DNA of 64,000 bases from Capitulum mitella (taxonomy: Eukaryota > Arthropoda > Thecostraca > Pollicipedomorpha > Pollicipedidae). This document shows positions 11,196-23,600 of the stretch, in pieces. The notes beneath the pieces are model-generated. The model had not been told where the DNA came from, did not search any database, and worked only from the letters and a program-made list of their open reading frames with translations. Numbering within the stretch: the first letter of the stretch is position 1; each line of letters starts with the position of its first letter. A program made the translations under genes and the position numbers. The stretch spans positions 37,955,316-38,019,315 of the forward strand of contig CP099839.1 in the NCBI GenBank assembly GCA_030062745.1. The letters are read 5' to 3'.

Positions 11196-11736
11196 GTGAG
11201 CGGTGTCTGAGCTGGTCCCGGCTATAGGCGATCCATTTGCTGACCGGCACGCGCTCGGCTATCCCAGGTCGAAGTTGTCCTGTCGCCGCCCTAGCGTGGA
11301 GTGTCCCGGTGAGGCGCTGGCGCTGCCGACGCTGAGGATTCCAGGCATGGGAGGATCGTCGGACGATGCGGCTGCTGGAGCTGCTGCTGCCGTAGCGCGG
11401 GCCGTACTGAGCACCTGCTGCCGCTGCGCCTGCAGGTAAGGCGTCGGATCCTGCCCTGGGGGCAGGCGACGCATCCTACCCGTACTTTTCCATCAGCTGC
11501 AAGCGTCTCTTTCCGTACCTTTCCGCAGAAGGTAATCCGTTTCCCAGGCAGTGGTTTTCAACTAGTTGGACAAGTCGACTCGGGATCCCGGGATGCCATC
11601 TGTTTGCCGATGTGCAGCTCGGATCGGGCGAAGAAAACGAAGTTTGCTGTTATCTTTTGAGACAAGGTTTTCTTTTCAATTCCAAGCAGACCATGCGCAA
11701 AAATTTCAAACGCCGATAACCGTCGTCATTGTCAAG

Positions 11737-12237
11737 GGACGCAGCCAGGATTTTCTTAGGGTGGGGGGAGCCGGATCTCAGTGAGTACTAAAGTCATACG
11801 AAAACCACCTGCTGAAAAGACGATGTGCGATGGGATTCACTTAAAAAAAATGCGGGCCTAAGGATGGGGGTAGCCCCCTGGCTGGGCCGGTGCCACTGTC
11901 TTACGGTCCAGACTCCTATTTTCTCCTATTTTCTTTCCTCGGTAACTTTTCATGCCTGATTTTATACGAAAGCGGAAGTGAAAGCTCACCGTCGCGTACA
12001 AGAATGTTGGGATTTGCATAGTCAGTCTTATACTATGTAAGCAGTCCTCCTCAAAATGTGGCAACCTATGCCTTGCACCAGAGGCGCAGCCAGGGGGCCC
12101 CGGCCCCCCCCCCCCCACCTAGGCTCGCATTTTTTTGTAGAAACCATTGCACATCGTCTTCCCGGCAGGAGGTTTCTGCATGATTTCAATTCACACTGAG
12201 CTGCGCCCCCCCTTAAGAAAATCCTGGCTGCGCCCCT
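11737..12237. mobile_element. MITE-like element with GCAGCCAGGATTTTCTTA inverted ends, containing a second element
   Basis: The left end GACGCAGCCAGGATTTTCTT is matched in inverted orientation by AAGAAAATCCTGGCTGCGCC at the right end. Inside, about 11868-12105, is another inverted pair around GCCCCCTGGCTG, which looks like a nested insertion of a related element. Confidence 0.75.
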
Positions 12238-14170
12238 GCCTTGCACTGTTTTCTGAAGTGAAAGAGCAGTCGCCCTCTCGAGTCGATCAGCCTTTGCAGG
12301 GGCCGCGACAGCCCAGTCAATTTGAGAACCACTGTTTTACGTGATTACGCGTGGGCTAAAAAGGCACACGGAGGAACGACGGCTTAGTAAGAAATACCAA
12401 GAAAAATCCTAGGCGAGGATCTTGGAGGCTATAGACCCCACCCTGCACGTTTCCAAAAACTCGCATTATGCCTTGGACGATGACTGAAAAAATGCGTGGA
12501 ATCCTATTACGAGGCCCCAATAATTTTTGGAAGCTATCAGCTGTGATCAGGGTAGCAGTTGCAAGGCAAGGAAGCCGGGCGGTTATGGCAGACTCACTTC
12601 CACGGCACCGCACAGACTCATTTTTAGTGCACTAGGCGCCGCAAAAGGACCAGCTCCACAGAGGCCTTATGACCCTTTTGCAATGAAACCTCACCATTCG
12701 CCTGACAGGAAGAAAATTATACCTACGCCCTTGGAACAGCGCTCCTTTCTCAAACTTCCCGAATATGATGTACGATCCGAACAGCTGGCAGCGAACCCAT
12801 TGCTGATGTAAGAAACTGTAAAAGTTACAAAATGAGTAACAACTCGCTCAGGTTTTCGGTGTTTTCGAAGTCCCACGACTTACATGGAACGTGTAGAATC
12901 CCGAAATGTAAAACTTTTTGTTCGACTTTCAAATTCCTACTTTTGCTTTCATCTGGCTAAACGTCAGACAAGCGTGGTGGTTATGGACATTTGTCCGGAT
13001 TCATGAAGGGTTTAATTAAGCGAAAAACCTGAGCTTGTTTAACAGCAACATCCCAACTGACCGCAAACTGCAACGGTAGCATACGTTTAACATAAGTATG
13101 TCAAGATAACCTGTAACAATGCACGTTGAGAACACAACAAAACAGCTGTGCAACAATCAGGACATCGTCTTGTATTCTTTTAATACGGCCACCAATGCAG
13201 GTCTTAGCCCAGCCAATACGGATTTGTGCACCAACTATACAGTTGCCTAAAATGACTTGACAACATTTCTAAAGTGTGACTGACAGCGTTTTAGGAAAAA
13301 CGTTTTTGGGCGTACACTTTAAAGAAAAACTGCTCCTTAGTTGAAACAATGAATACGTTCACCAAGCAAAACAGACTGATTCAGAATCAGCCGAGAAATT
13401 TGTATCTGGACACTAGGGAGGAGATGTATGTTGTCCGGCAGCATCTTTGGACACAAATGGTTTTCACAAAAATGGTATTATCGATAAGGTAGCAAACCAT
13501 CTATGTGACTTAATAACGAGCGATAAATGCAGCGATGGAGACAAAATGAAACTGCCCTTGTTGCATCAGCGTCAAAAGGTTAGCCACAGATTTAGACAAC
13601 TCCCGACCAGCGCGTACAAGAAAAGCCCTGAAACCTGTTTTTCTAGTTGAAAAGATCCGCGTAGCAACCAGTTAATGCAGCGGCCTTAAAATTCGACGCA
13701 TCGTTACAAGCCTTGTATATCACTGGTGATTGGAAAATACGAATAGCAGGAACCATGACAAATTCAAGCTTTCGCTGGACTGAAATATCACCAAATGCCA
13801 GTCTGAAAAACTGATTTGACGCCTGTTGTAAGATTTACGTGTAATCCGTAATATGATATATAATGTGTATAGCTAAACGATGTCTTTAATTCAGACAGGT
13901 CTAAATAATTAGCTATATCTTTGAAGCCGCGAGCAACTCACGTACCGCGTGCGGCGTCCAAATCATCGTCGCCTCCTGGGGACGTCCTGCATTACTGCAG
14001 TCGGATATCATACGCGTGGGATGACGTCATCTGCCGGCAGCGTGGCAACAGCCGGTACGGGTCAGATGTCAGCACGAGCGCGGAGTGGTTCTGTGAGAAA
14101 CACTGGGCTGAGTTTTGTCGCGTGGGACCGGGAACTGGCCGGAAGTCAAGACGAATCTTGTAGTGAGGCG
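12238..14170. other. Intergenic, nothing recognised
   Basis: Only short non-conserved open frames. No RNA gene or structured repeat was identified by reading. Confidence 0.5.
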
Positions 14171-14171
14171 C

Positions 14172-14340
14172 TTGCAAGGGCGCGGGAAGAGGGGGGCTCA
14201 GGTGGGTCGCGGCCCCCCAACTTTTTGAAATTTAACAGTGGCCCTTATGGGTGTTGATTGGAAAGAATCGACCCAAACTGCTTCCTTGCCCCCTTCTCCC
14301 AACTGAGGAGGAGTTCCGCGCCCCTGGGCGCATGTCGCGT
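14172..14340. mobile_element. Short G/C-ended MITE-like remnant
   Basis: Begins with GCAAGGGCGCGGGAAGAGGG and ends with inverted-like GCGCCCCTGGGCGC around an AT-rich core. Ends are imperfect. Confidence 0.35.
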
Positions 14341-14794
14341 GTCGTGAATTCCCTAGAAAAGTGACTGAAATAGTGACTTGACACATATCGTCAACTTCGT
14401 AAGAGTTCATTCACATTACGTAAATTTACACACATACATTTGCGTCAGACGTGTGCCAAGATCCCAATAAAATGCGGGTTATCCTCGTTCTATGTTGGAT
14501 TCGAAGCTGAGCAGGGTAAGTGTTGCGTCACCCAGGCATCGGTGTGTTCCGGAGGGACATGACCTTTCCGAAATGAAGCAATGACCCGTCCAGGTCAACG
14601 AAATGTTGCATAAAACACGAGGATAATCTGTATTCCGTTGGCATCCCAGGACGTCTCATTTGACTTGCGTAGGCAGAATGACACCTCCGCACGTTTGGAA
14701 TCCCTGCAGTGGTATTTTCGTTTGTATGAAGTTGCCCTAGGCACACGAACGCAGAGCAATTTCAAAAAGCAAAAAGCAGGGCCCGAGACAGAGG

Positions 14795-15062
14795 AAGGGG
14801 GGGGGAGGAAGGTCCCTCACCTCTCCGGAAATTTGCCATTAGCCTTATGGGGCAAAATGATTTTGGCCCCGCCCACCAGAAGTCTTGATTTGCATTCTTT
14901 TGAGAGGGTCCTGGCCCTCTCCATGTTGGCTTGGGGCCACCCCAATGCGTGTTTAGGCCCCAGAATATTTTCTGCCGACTCCGACAGCAATAGATAAGAG
15001 ATTGGCAGAAATCACAGACAAATCATAAAGTGATGTATATATGTTTCTTTCTTCCACATATA

Positions 15063-15117
<55 letters not shown>

Positions 15118-15300
15118 TGCCTACATCCTCACGTATATATGGAGATATATGCAATTTTCATTCGATAAACAGTAACAAAAAACTTTTAAATTCCCGTTGA
15201 TTAAAATAAACAGGGTTAAATCCGTTTCAACCCACATTAGGACAGGTTAGGTTGTCGGGCCCTCGGTTCGGTCCCTCGGTCATTTACAAAAATCGGCGCC
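14795..15300. mobile_element. Dispersed element with internal (TA)n, copy A
   Basis: Shares a diverged stretch of several hundred bases with 45635-46150: GGCCCT with Cs, AATATTYTCTGCCG, AATAGATA.GAGAT.GGCAGAA, a long TA tract, then TAGTAACAAAAAA and AAATAAACRGG. Boundaries are approximate. Confidence 0.6.
15069..15110. repeat. (TA)n microsatellite inside element copy A
   Basis: About 21 TA dinucleotides. Confidence 0.95.
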
Positions 15301-15335
15301 CCTGCCGCCCATTTTTTGGATGCTCCTATGCTTCT

Positions 15336-15336
<1 letters not shown>

Positions 15337-15380
<44 letters not shown>

Positions 15381-15452
15381 GCATATATAATATATATGTA
15401 TATATACGTATATGTATATATGTATAATGTATATATACACATATATATATAT

Positions 15453-15510
<58 letters not shown>
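15337..15510. repeat. (TA)n / TATG-rich microsatellite cluster
   Basis: Two long TA tracts separated by degenerate TATATG and TACA units. Source of spurious Ile/Tyr-rich ORFs on both strands. Confidence 0.95.
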
Positions 15511-15636
15511 CACATATAGAAACCAGTTTTCGTGACAACTCCTCCAAGATCCTCATAGTGCTGAAGCTAAAATCCGCCAGCCCGCTGCAGCCCAACTGTC
15601 CAATGTCCTGTTAAACCAATGCACGAAAGTGCATTT

Positions 15637-15639
<3 letters not shown>

Positions 15640-15712
<73 letters not shown>
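15640..15712. repeat. (TA)n microsatellite
   Basis: TA tract interrupted once by CATA. Confidence 0.95.
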
Positions 15713-15714
<2 letters not shown>

Positions 15715-15844
15715 AACTTTAAGGGTAGGCCTACCCTCCACTTCAAGTTTTCTTTTTCGAGCTGTTCCCGCACTGCCGCGGGGAGTACGACAATCAGCGC
15801 CCCTAGTGGCGACTTTTGGAAGACTTTTGGACAGAAATTCTGTC

Positions 15845-16114
15845 ATGGGCAAGCGAGGGAAACGGAAGAAAAGTGACACTGACTCTATGGGCTCTAACTC
15901 GGACTCTGACTTTCGCCCCTCTGCAGACATCGACAATGGTGTTTGCATAGGCGTAACGGACAGGACGATTCAGACACAGAAAGAAGATGTCCACGGCTTC
16001 AACCCGGGACAGACCTCTACACACGAACACACTTCGTCTGACACGATATCGGACAAAGATATCGTGTTGTGCTGTTATTGTACCAAAAATATCATTGTTT
16101 ATACTACATCATAA
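15845..16114 (+). CDS. Small unrecognised ORF, 89 residues, Ser/Asp/Thr-rich
   Basis: From the ATG at 15845: a basic start (MGKRGKRKK), an acidic and Ser-rich middle, and a Cys pair (CCYC) near the C-terminus. I do not recognise it. It lies just after a TA microsatellite and could be the start of a retroelement ORF1 or chance. A DNA palindrome around GATATC near its end argues for caution. Confidence 0.15.
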   Translation: MGKRGKRKKSDTDSMGSNSDSDFRPSADIDNGVCIGVTDRTIQTQKEDVHGFNPGQTSTHEHTSSDTISDKDIVLCCYCTKNIIVYTTS

Positions 16115-16163
16115 AGAAAATGTTTGGCCGGTTGCCAGCTGACCCGCAGACCAAATATCGAGC

Positions 16164-16206
16164 GCCGAAGCGACTCGAACCCGTTTTTCCAGGACGGGTT
16201 CGAGTA
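16164..16206. repeat. Short inverted repeat
   Basis: CGACTCGAACCCGT and ACGGGTTCGAGTA face each other across about 9 nt. The arms resemble a tRNA T-arm/box B (GGTTCGA), possibly a SINE fragment. Confidence 0.45.
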
Positions 16207-16321
16207 CCCTTTGCGTTTACATTCAGAATGTAACGTTTTTACAAGCCAACAATGAAATCGAATAAAAATCTCTGGAGCTCCAAAATAAAGTGGCCGAAAA
16301 CCGAGGAGTTTCCAGTTTTAA

Positions 16322-16525
16322 GAGAGGCGGTGGTAAGGCCGCTGGTTTCGTCCTGGACCTCTCATTGGAGAAGTCTTGGATATGTCGCTATAAGCCCAAA
16401 CACTAATCGGGCGCAACGTGGAAGAGAGGCGGTGGTAAGGCCGCTAGTTTCCTCCTGGACCTCTCATTGGAGAAGTCTGGGATATGTCGCTATAAGCCCA
16501 AGCACTACTGGGGCGCAACGTGGTC
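16322..16525. repeat. 102-bp tandem duplication
   Basis: Two copies beginning GAGAGGCGGTGGTAAGGCCG at 16322 and 16424, with a few substitutions. Confidence 0.92.
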
Positions 16526-17513
16526 CGGCGGGGAGGAGCACCGGCTACTTTTCGAGCCATTTCTTTCCATGCAGCGCCACACAGAGCATGATGCATTCGT
16601 ACCTCCCCCATGTCCCGCCGCCTGTGAGCTCATACCTGGTCGGTACGTCCATGCCCAGATACCTTTCGTCATTGGGTTAATATGGTGTAATACAATGGAT
16701 AATTTTCTGTTCTTTCTAAAATATTGATGCCAGATCTAAAATACACTATTTTGTCACATGCGTCAGTTTCACTAGCAAAGCAGGATTTTTGATGTACGCG
16801 TCGTACTTGCTGTGGTAGTCTCCACCTTGTGTTGTTATGCATTGGTAATAAGTGCCCAAAATAGAATTTTTGGTCCTTTTTTGCCGCTGGCTTGACTTAA
16901 GGATTCCCTGAACCGGGACCACGTCTAAAAGGCTCACATTACTTTTGCTCTTTCAAGAAAGATGTTGAGGCTTTTTTACGGATGAAAAGCGTCTTCTGCC
17001 TGCTTACTACTTGAAAAAGTAGTAAACCAGTTAGGTGTGTGTCGCTGCGGCTAACAGATTTCTGTATATCTCTTTTATTTATCTGTAAATGTTAGTGAAG
17101 TAACCTGCTAGTTTCTTTTACATAATATGCACATAGTGTCCTGATTTCTGGTCATCCTCATGCTTGCAAGAGCACTCCAATCTGTATTGTGTTGTATATA
17201 TAAAGGGACTGATGGCATTATGTGGGGTAGAAGGAGAATTATTGTACCAAACATTGCAATTTTTGCTCTTAAATCAGGAAAGATTTTTTATTTCCATTTC
17301 ATGACACTTTTTGCTATATATTGCTGCAGGAGTTTCCTGGTTGTGATATTGTTGAAGGGCTGATGGCTTATTGTCATGTAAGATATCATGTATTCATCAC
17401 CTATTTGCTTTTAATTTATGTTAATGGCCTTGCACAGTATAACAAATTAAGAGCTGTGAGGTTGATATACAGGCAGTTATCTTCTCTGATATCTGTGATA
17501 AAAGCAAAAGGAC

Positions 17514-17868
17514 ATATTATGGGTAATCCTTTAGAAGCGCGCGCCATAAACCAAGCACACTGGATGACACATACACGGCGCATGTGGCAAAAGGAGACAT
17601 CAGCTGTTGCAAGAAACAACAACATTATGCACTGGAGCTCCAGGGTCGTGGATCACCTCCTATTCGCTAACCTAACCTAACCTAACCTAACCTAACCTAC
17701 TGTGTAAAACAAGAGCGAATAGTAGGTGATCTATGACCCCGGAGCTCCAGTGCATAATGTTGTTGTTTCTTGCAACAGCTGACGTCCCCTTTTGCCACGC
17801 GCGCCGTATATGTGCCATCCAGTGTGCTTGGTTTATGGCGTGCGCTTCTAAAGGATTGCCCATATTAT
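17514..17868. repeat. Long inverted repeat (~155-bp arms) around a telomere-type core
   Basis: The left arm 17514-17668 matches the reverse complement of 17714-17868 over its full length without an obvious indel, at roughly 90% identity. Differences are almost all transitions. The loop holds (CCTAA)n. Both arms stay open in the same peptide frame, but most differences change the amino acid, so it is probably non-coding. Confidence 0.9.
17667..17699. repeat. Interstitial telomere-type repeat (CCTAA)n
   Basis: Five full CCTAA units with partial units at both ends, equal to TTAGG on the minus strand, the usual arthropod telomere repeat. Lies exactly in the loop of the inverted repeat. Confidence 0.9.
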
Positions 17869-18559
17869 GCATAGGAATCATGTCTTGAGGTTAAATGTAA
17901 ATAAAACATCATTCTAAGCACAGGCTTTTCACTGCTCACAATTCTAGAAATCCACTTAATTATTATAATAACTAGTACCAAAACGTACTATTCAAAAAAT
18001 TACCCAGTTGGAGGCATTTAGTGCCTTGTCATCATCACAACTCCCCAAAATAGTCCCCTAAAGTGATCCAGCCATCCATGGCTGCAACAACTAGCACAGC
18101 GACAAAGTGGAACTTCTCCATCAGACAGATTAACACAAACTTTTAAGGGTTGATGGATGATGCAAGTGTGAAGGTGCCAGTTCACAAAAATGCCTGAAAT
18201 ATGATGTCAGTGAAGGACCTATCAAAATATAGCACTCTCAAACACAGGGTTGGAACTTTGGCATTTGTTCTTGGTGTCTGAGTATCATTTTTGTTTTTGG
18301 AGTACACAATTTTGCAAACAGCAACTTTGGTTTAACTTCACATTCTTGGCATAAGTCAGTTAGGACATCATATGTTCTTTATACTGCATTGAGATGGTCG
18401 TTTGCTTGCAGAGTTAGGAATTTGTCAACATGGTTTAATGTGGCTTTTTGATGAAGGCACAAGCTCAGTGTTTGGAGCATAAAATGTTTGTGGAGCACAT
18501 ATTTTCCATTGTTCTTCAACACCAGAAAACAACACCTTTTCCAACCTCCCTTGAGCCTC

Positions 18560-18753
18560 AAAGAAGCTGAAACACTATTGGAATGGGACAGGGAGGTGGA
18601 TTGGGAGTGAACAAGGACAGACATGAGTGCCTGGAAGAGAACATAGACAGAGAAGGGAAATTGGAATAGCACAGAAATATGGAGGAGGACCTGGATGGGT
18701 CAGGAGAGAGATGAGGGATAATGGAATAGGCATGGAAAGATATTGGAACAGAA
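18560..18753. repeat. Purine-rich degenerate minisatellite, left part
   Basis: Irregular GGGACAGG / GGAACAG / GGAATAGG units on the plus strand. Resumes at 19434-19520 after an inserted element; a pyrimidine-rich counterpart follows at 19670-19950. Confidence 0.6.
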
Positions 18754-19433
18754 TAGGGTTGGGAACTAATAACAGTTTTAATTTTGTATTTGCAGGTAAA
18801 CAATATGATTTCATCCTGTTTATCAATTACCGATAAATTTATTGATAATTTCATACTTATTAGTGGGTTTGGGATTCAGGACAGGTGGGGGGATGAACAG
18901 GGCATGTGAAGAACTTATAAATAATTGCATCCTTTCAGTTGGCCAGATTTACAATACAAGTCAGATGCATTCTAATGCTATTTTAAGGAAAAAAGATTTG
19001 ATGTTCTATCATTTATTTGAAGTGATCTTTCAAGGCACATATTATGTCCAGAATGCTGTCACTCATCCATTTCTTTTCTTTCCTTTCAGCGTTTGGTTTA
19101 TTAGAAATGTTTCTGTCTTTGGCTGACTTATGCGTATGACTGTAAAATAGAAAAGGCTCACGTGTCCGGTTTTTATGCCATGTCTTCAATCCATAAGATG
19201 TGGGGGAGGGGGAGCACCTCCCCTTGGATGCGCATCTGGATTGTTACAGAGCTGTTATATTCATAGTTCAACTGTAATCTTTCTGGAAAATTGGGATCTG
19301 TCGGCGACTTCGTAAACGGTATATTTGGTTAAGAAAAACATGATTTGTGTCGATAATTGGTAGTTTTTTATCGATAAGCGATAAGGGAAGTGAAAACAGT
19401 TATCGGTAAGACTTATCGATATTCCCAACCCTA
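18754..19433. mobile_element. Non-autonomous hAT-like DNA transposon
   Basis: 680 bp bounded by the perfect 12-bp inverted repeat TAGGGTTGGGAA. Flanking 8-bp direct repeats are GAACAGAA (18746-18753) and GGACAGAA (19434-19441), one mismatch, which fits the 8-bp target duplication of hAT elements. Several ATCGATAA-like motifs lie near the ends. No transposase is visible. Confidence 0.8.
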
Positions 19434-19960
19434 GGACAGAATGGTGAAAAGGGACTGGGCCGGATCGGGCCGGGGAAGAAACAGTCAGGGGATGGGGACG
19501 GGACAGGAACAGGTAAGGGGACAGGGCTATCAGTTGCCATTTGAATGATCTGGAGCTAGACAGGGCCGCTGAATTGAAGACCCCCCACTCAGTGTGAGGT
19601 AGTGACGTACTCCAGTCAGTCCTGGGTTTACAGTCTCTTCCGATAACTCATAATTGCGCCAGTCCCGTTTCAGCCTGTCTTTGCTGCTATCTCGTCCTTG
19701 TCCCTCCTTTCTGTCTCTCGTTCTCCTGATCCCACCCCAGTCTAATTCTTCTCCCTGTCCCGTTACAGTCCCTCTTGCTCGTTCCTGTTCCATCTTGTTC
19801 CCCTGCCTTTCACGTTCCTCTCGGTCTCAGTCCTGTTCCTTACTGTTACACTTCCTGTTACTTGACCCTGTTCCGTCTCCATCCCGTAGCTCGTCCATTT
19901 CTCGTCCCAGTCATTTTTCACCATACTGTTCCACCTTTCCATGCTCGTCCGGTCGTCAAC
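19434..19960. repeat. Purine-rich then pyrimidine-rich low-complexity arms
   Basis: 19434-19520 continues the GGGACAGG-type purine repeat. 19670-19950 is its complement-like CTGTTCC/CCTGTCC-rich counterpart, giving a degenerate large inverted structure. Confidence 0.55.
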
Positions 19961-20534
19961 TTGAAATTTCGAGTTTCGAGACTGCTGCGTTTTAATGAGT
20001 CTTTCAGGGACGTCGTATTTCACGACATTTTTGCGAACCTTCGATCCTAAAAAGAGCGCGTTGATCTGTCTTGCGGAGATGCCCCGTGCTTCAGGCTCGT
20101 GCTAGTTGTTGAGGCGATGGGTGACATGATCACTTCAGAAGATTATTTTGGGGAAGTTGTATTGTTGAAAAGGCACACCGTTGATTGCACTGTTTTTTTT
20201 TTTCACTGCGTATCTTTTGGTGCCAATATGGTTTGTGGACGACGTGGATTTCTGGAGTTATGAGAAGTGGGAGGCTTGAGCCTACAGTACCATTAAAAAC
20301 TACCAAAATTTACGTTCATGAAATGGTGTGAAAGTTCATTTGACCATTTTTGACTTTGGACAGATAAACCATCTCTTGAATGGCAGCACTCATGGCGATT
20401 GCTGCATACATTCCACTTGCTTACCAAAAATCAGGATGGCACATGATTTTGTATTTCAGATATTTTGTATATCCCATCTTAATCTGATGACAGAGACTTA
20501 AACTGTGTCTTGTGTATATTGCAGATAAGCTGCC

Positions 20535-20677
20535 ATGGCAGTGAACAAGAAGCCAGGCCCAGAGTGCGACGCCAGCTGGCCGGATTCCGCTGACTGTGTG
20601 ACGCTCGACTTTGGGCCCTTTGAAACGGTGCACCGCTGGCGAAGAATGCCAGAACTGTATAAATTTGTCGGCGACAG
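20535..20677 (+). CDS. LZTR1: LZTR1 exon 1
   Basis: Residues 1-47 plus two bases. Contains the family hallmark [17 protein letters not shown] and FVGD. Donor AG|GTTAGT. Start chosen as the only Met upstream of the conserved block. Confidence 0.95.
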
Positions 20678-23600
20678 GTTAGTCTTGTCTTGTTACTGGA
20701 CTGAACTGGTGTTCTTTTAGTTTAGACGAAATGTGTTGAAGTGGGTGTCATTGGGATCAGAGTTCATGCTAAGCTGAGCGTGCTGGACCCGAACTCCGCC
20801 ACCCAGGTGTTCCCAAATATGGAGTAATTTTGTCCCAGGCGCCGAGTCAGATGGCGCCGTGCAACTCCGCGACACGGCCGCCCTGTGCCTAGCTGACCCT
20901 TCAAGTCTCGGGCCAAATACAGGTGCCCGTTTTGGGACTCGAACCCAGTGCCTACCACGCACCGGATCTGTTGTCCAGTTCCTTATCCATGAGGCCACTG
21001 AGACGGCGCCTGGTGTCAAGGAACTTGCAAAAATAAAGGAAATTTTGGTCTTTTTTCCGTGCTGCCTTGCCATACTTGCAGTTGTAAAGTAAAATGCAAT
21101 TAAGTAGGCGTCACGAGGGCATTTCATGGTTTGTGTAGAGGAAGCCTGTATGCATACTGGCACCGCATGCAGATCCATAACGTTAAAAGCCTTTGGTTTT
21201 CCTGTATATCTCATTTGGCTATTTGTTAATCAGGGCTTATGTGTGATGTCATAACCAGGCACAGGTCAATGAATGCTTTTGTTCATTGACCCGGGCAGGC
21301 CCATATTTCATCTCATTAGCAAATGTCTGCAAAATTAAGCGGTTGAAGAATTACGTTTTCTTAAGCTTTTAAATAAAACTTAGTATCAGAGACTTTGTAC
21401 TCAGATTTTTAAAGTGAATCATTTTGGTTTCACTACTGCTGACCCAGAATATGCTACGATCCCAGACGGAGCAAACACACGGTGGTGGCCTACAAGGACG
21501 GCATCTACGTGTTTGGGGGCGACAACGGGCGCACCATGCTGAACGACCTGCTGCGCTTCGACGTGAAGGAGAAATCGTGGGCCAAGTGCGCGTCCAACGG
21601 GACTCCGCCAGCGTGCCGGTACCACCACTCGGCCGTGGTGCGTAATTGGGTCTCGCCCGGCCGAGGTCCCAGCCGCCGACTGGGAGCAGGGATAACCGAT
21701 GGTAGGCGGCAGTCTTCCTTGTGGTTCTCTTCACGTACCTCGTACAAATGGTCTGCGTTGCGTTTTTCGGAGCAGCTTGCGAAAGTGCGCTCATTTTTTG
21801 AACCCTTTTGAAAGCGAACTATAAATGAGGTCCCGTTGTTGCCGTGTTTTTTTCAGCCCATCTTTGCTGTTCATTAAGTGCTGTCTACATTAGACTGAAC
21901 TTTTGTGACCGTTTTCAGCTTTTCGGCTCCTCCATGATCATTTTTGGAGGGTACACTGGAGACATCCACTCCAATTCCAATTTGAGAAATCGGAACGACT
22001 TGTACGAGTATAAATTCTCCACGGAGCAATGGGTTGAATGGAAGTTTACTGGAAGGTAAGACTCGTGTGATTTCACACTTGTGGCCCTGTCATCTGCTGT
22101 CACGTCATATAACTTTGATGTTTATTCTTGGTCAAGGCGAGCGTTTTTTAGGGGTTCTTTCCTTTTGGTAAATTACAAGCACGAATGTGCGGGATTTTTG
22201 TTCTACGATTGATTGGTGCTTTGCTCATCCCACGCTTTCATTCGTCGCTTGTTGTTTCCCTGAGGCCGTCTGCGCCTGCTGACCAGTGCTGCTGACGGTG
22301 TCCACACCCCACAGGGCGCCGGTGGCTCGGCCATCCCACGGGGCCTGCTGACCGGCTCTGCTGACGGTGTCCACACCTTCCACAGGGCGCCGGTGGCTCG
22401 GCCATCCCTCGGTGCCTGTTGACCGGCGCTGCTGACGGTGTCCACACCCCACAAGGCGCTGGTGGCTCGGCCATCCCACGGGGCCTGCTGACCGGTGCTG
22501 CTGACGGTGTCCACACCCCACAGGGCACCGGTGGCGCGGTCGGCCCACGGTGCGGCCGTGTACGACAACAAGCTGTGGATTTTCGCCGGGTACGACGGCA
22601 ACGCCCGACTCGACGACATGTGGACCATGTCGCTCACGGTAAGGAACAGGTGGGCTTGCGATGCCATCGTCCACTGGTAGAGGAAGACAAGAAAAAATAT
22701 GATTAGTACAGAGGAAGGTGCACATAAGAAGAGCGAAATGACCCAAGTTAAGGGCTTGTGGTTAGTGTCGGTCATAACGAAAAAAGAAATGTGTCAGAGA
22801 TTGGGTCTGTCCTAGTTTAGACAGTCAGGAAGAAGGTACAAACACGTCATGCTTCTAATCTTGACGTCCTTAATTATTGTTTCATATGCATTCAACCAGT
22901 TCTGGGCCTGGTCAGGTGAAATGATGTGGTTGGAACGGCGATAACTGTGGGGACAATTTTAAAAGCTAATATAATAATAAGATACAAAATGGGGACAGTA
23001 GAAAAGGTTTTGAGCTTGCCTTCTCTTTGGCATCACCCTGTGACGGTGCCCCCTCCCCCCACCCCTCCCCGTTTGGCCGCGCCCGTCCAGTGACGCCGCC
23101 TGCAGGGCGACACGCACGTCTGGGAGGAGATCCAGCAGAAGGGTGACTGTCCGCCCACCTGCTGCAACTTCCCCATGGCCGTCGCCAGGGACTCCATGTT
23201 CGTCTTCAGCGGCCACTCGGGCGCCAGGATCACAAACTCGCTCTTCCAGTTCAACCTCATTGATCAGGTGTAAGTAGGATGGTGCGGGATACGAGAGATG
23301 CGCGTCTGACGAAATACTGCTGCGTTTTTGCATCTGGTGCTGGGCTTTTGGCTCTGACAAGCAAGCATTGGACAAGTTTACGACAAATATTACATGTATC
23401 TTTGAAGTACTGGAGGTTTGTTTTTGGGTGAAAGGTGTAATTTCACATTCCTCACTTGTTCGAAATCTGGTCTCCAAAGACAAAGAAATGTACCTCGATT
23501 GACATTGTTTCAGGGGAGACGATTTAAGGCTTTTTGGTCTTACTTCCAATCCTTGGGAGGGGCTGAAGAAGATTTCGCTCCGCCCGGGCCGTCACGTAGT

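Noticed and set aside
15237-15948. Ile/Tyr-rich ORFs on both strands
   Set aside because: Translations of TA microsatellites.
17321-17881. A conserved peptide read from both hairpin arms (MGNPLEA, HWSS, DHLLFA)
   Set aside because: The arms are DNA copies of each other; most differences are amino-acid changing, so there is no sign of protein selection.
20880-21000. Functional tRNA gene
   Set aside because: Boxes A and B are present but the acceptor stem does not pair convincingly; fits a tRNA-derived SINE.
22203-22775. 190-codon minus-strand ORF
   Set aside because: Driven by the ~70-bp repeat at the LZTR1 exon 4 acceptor.
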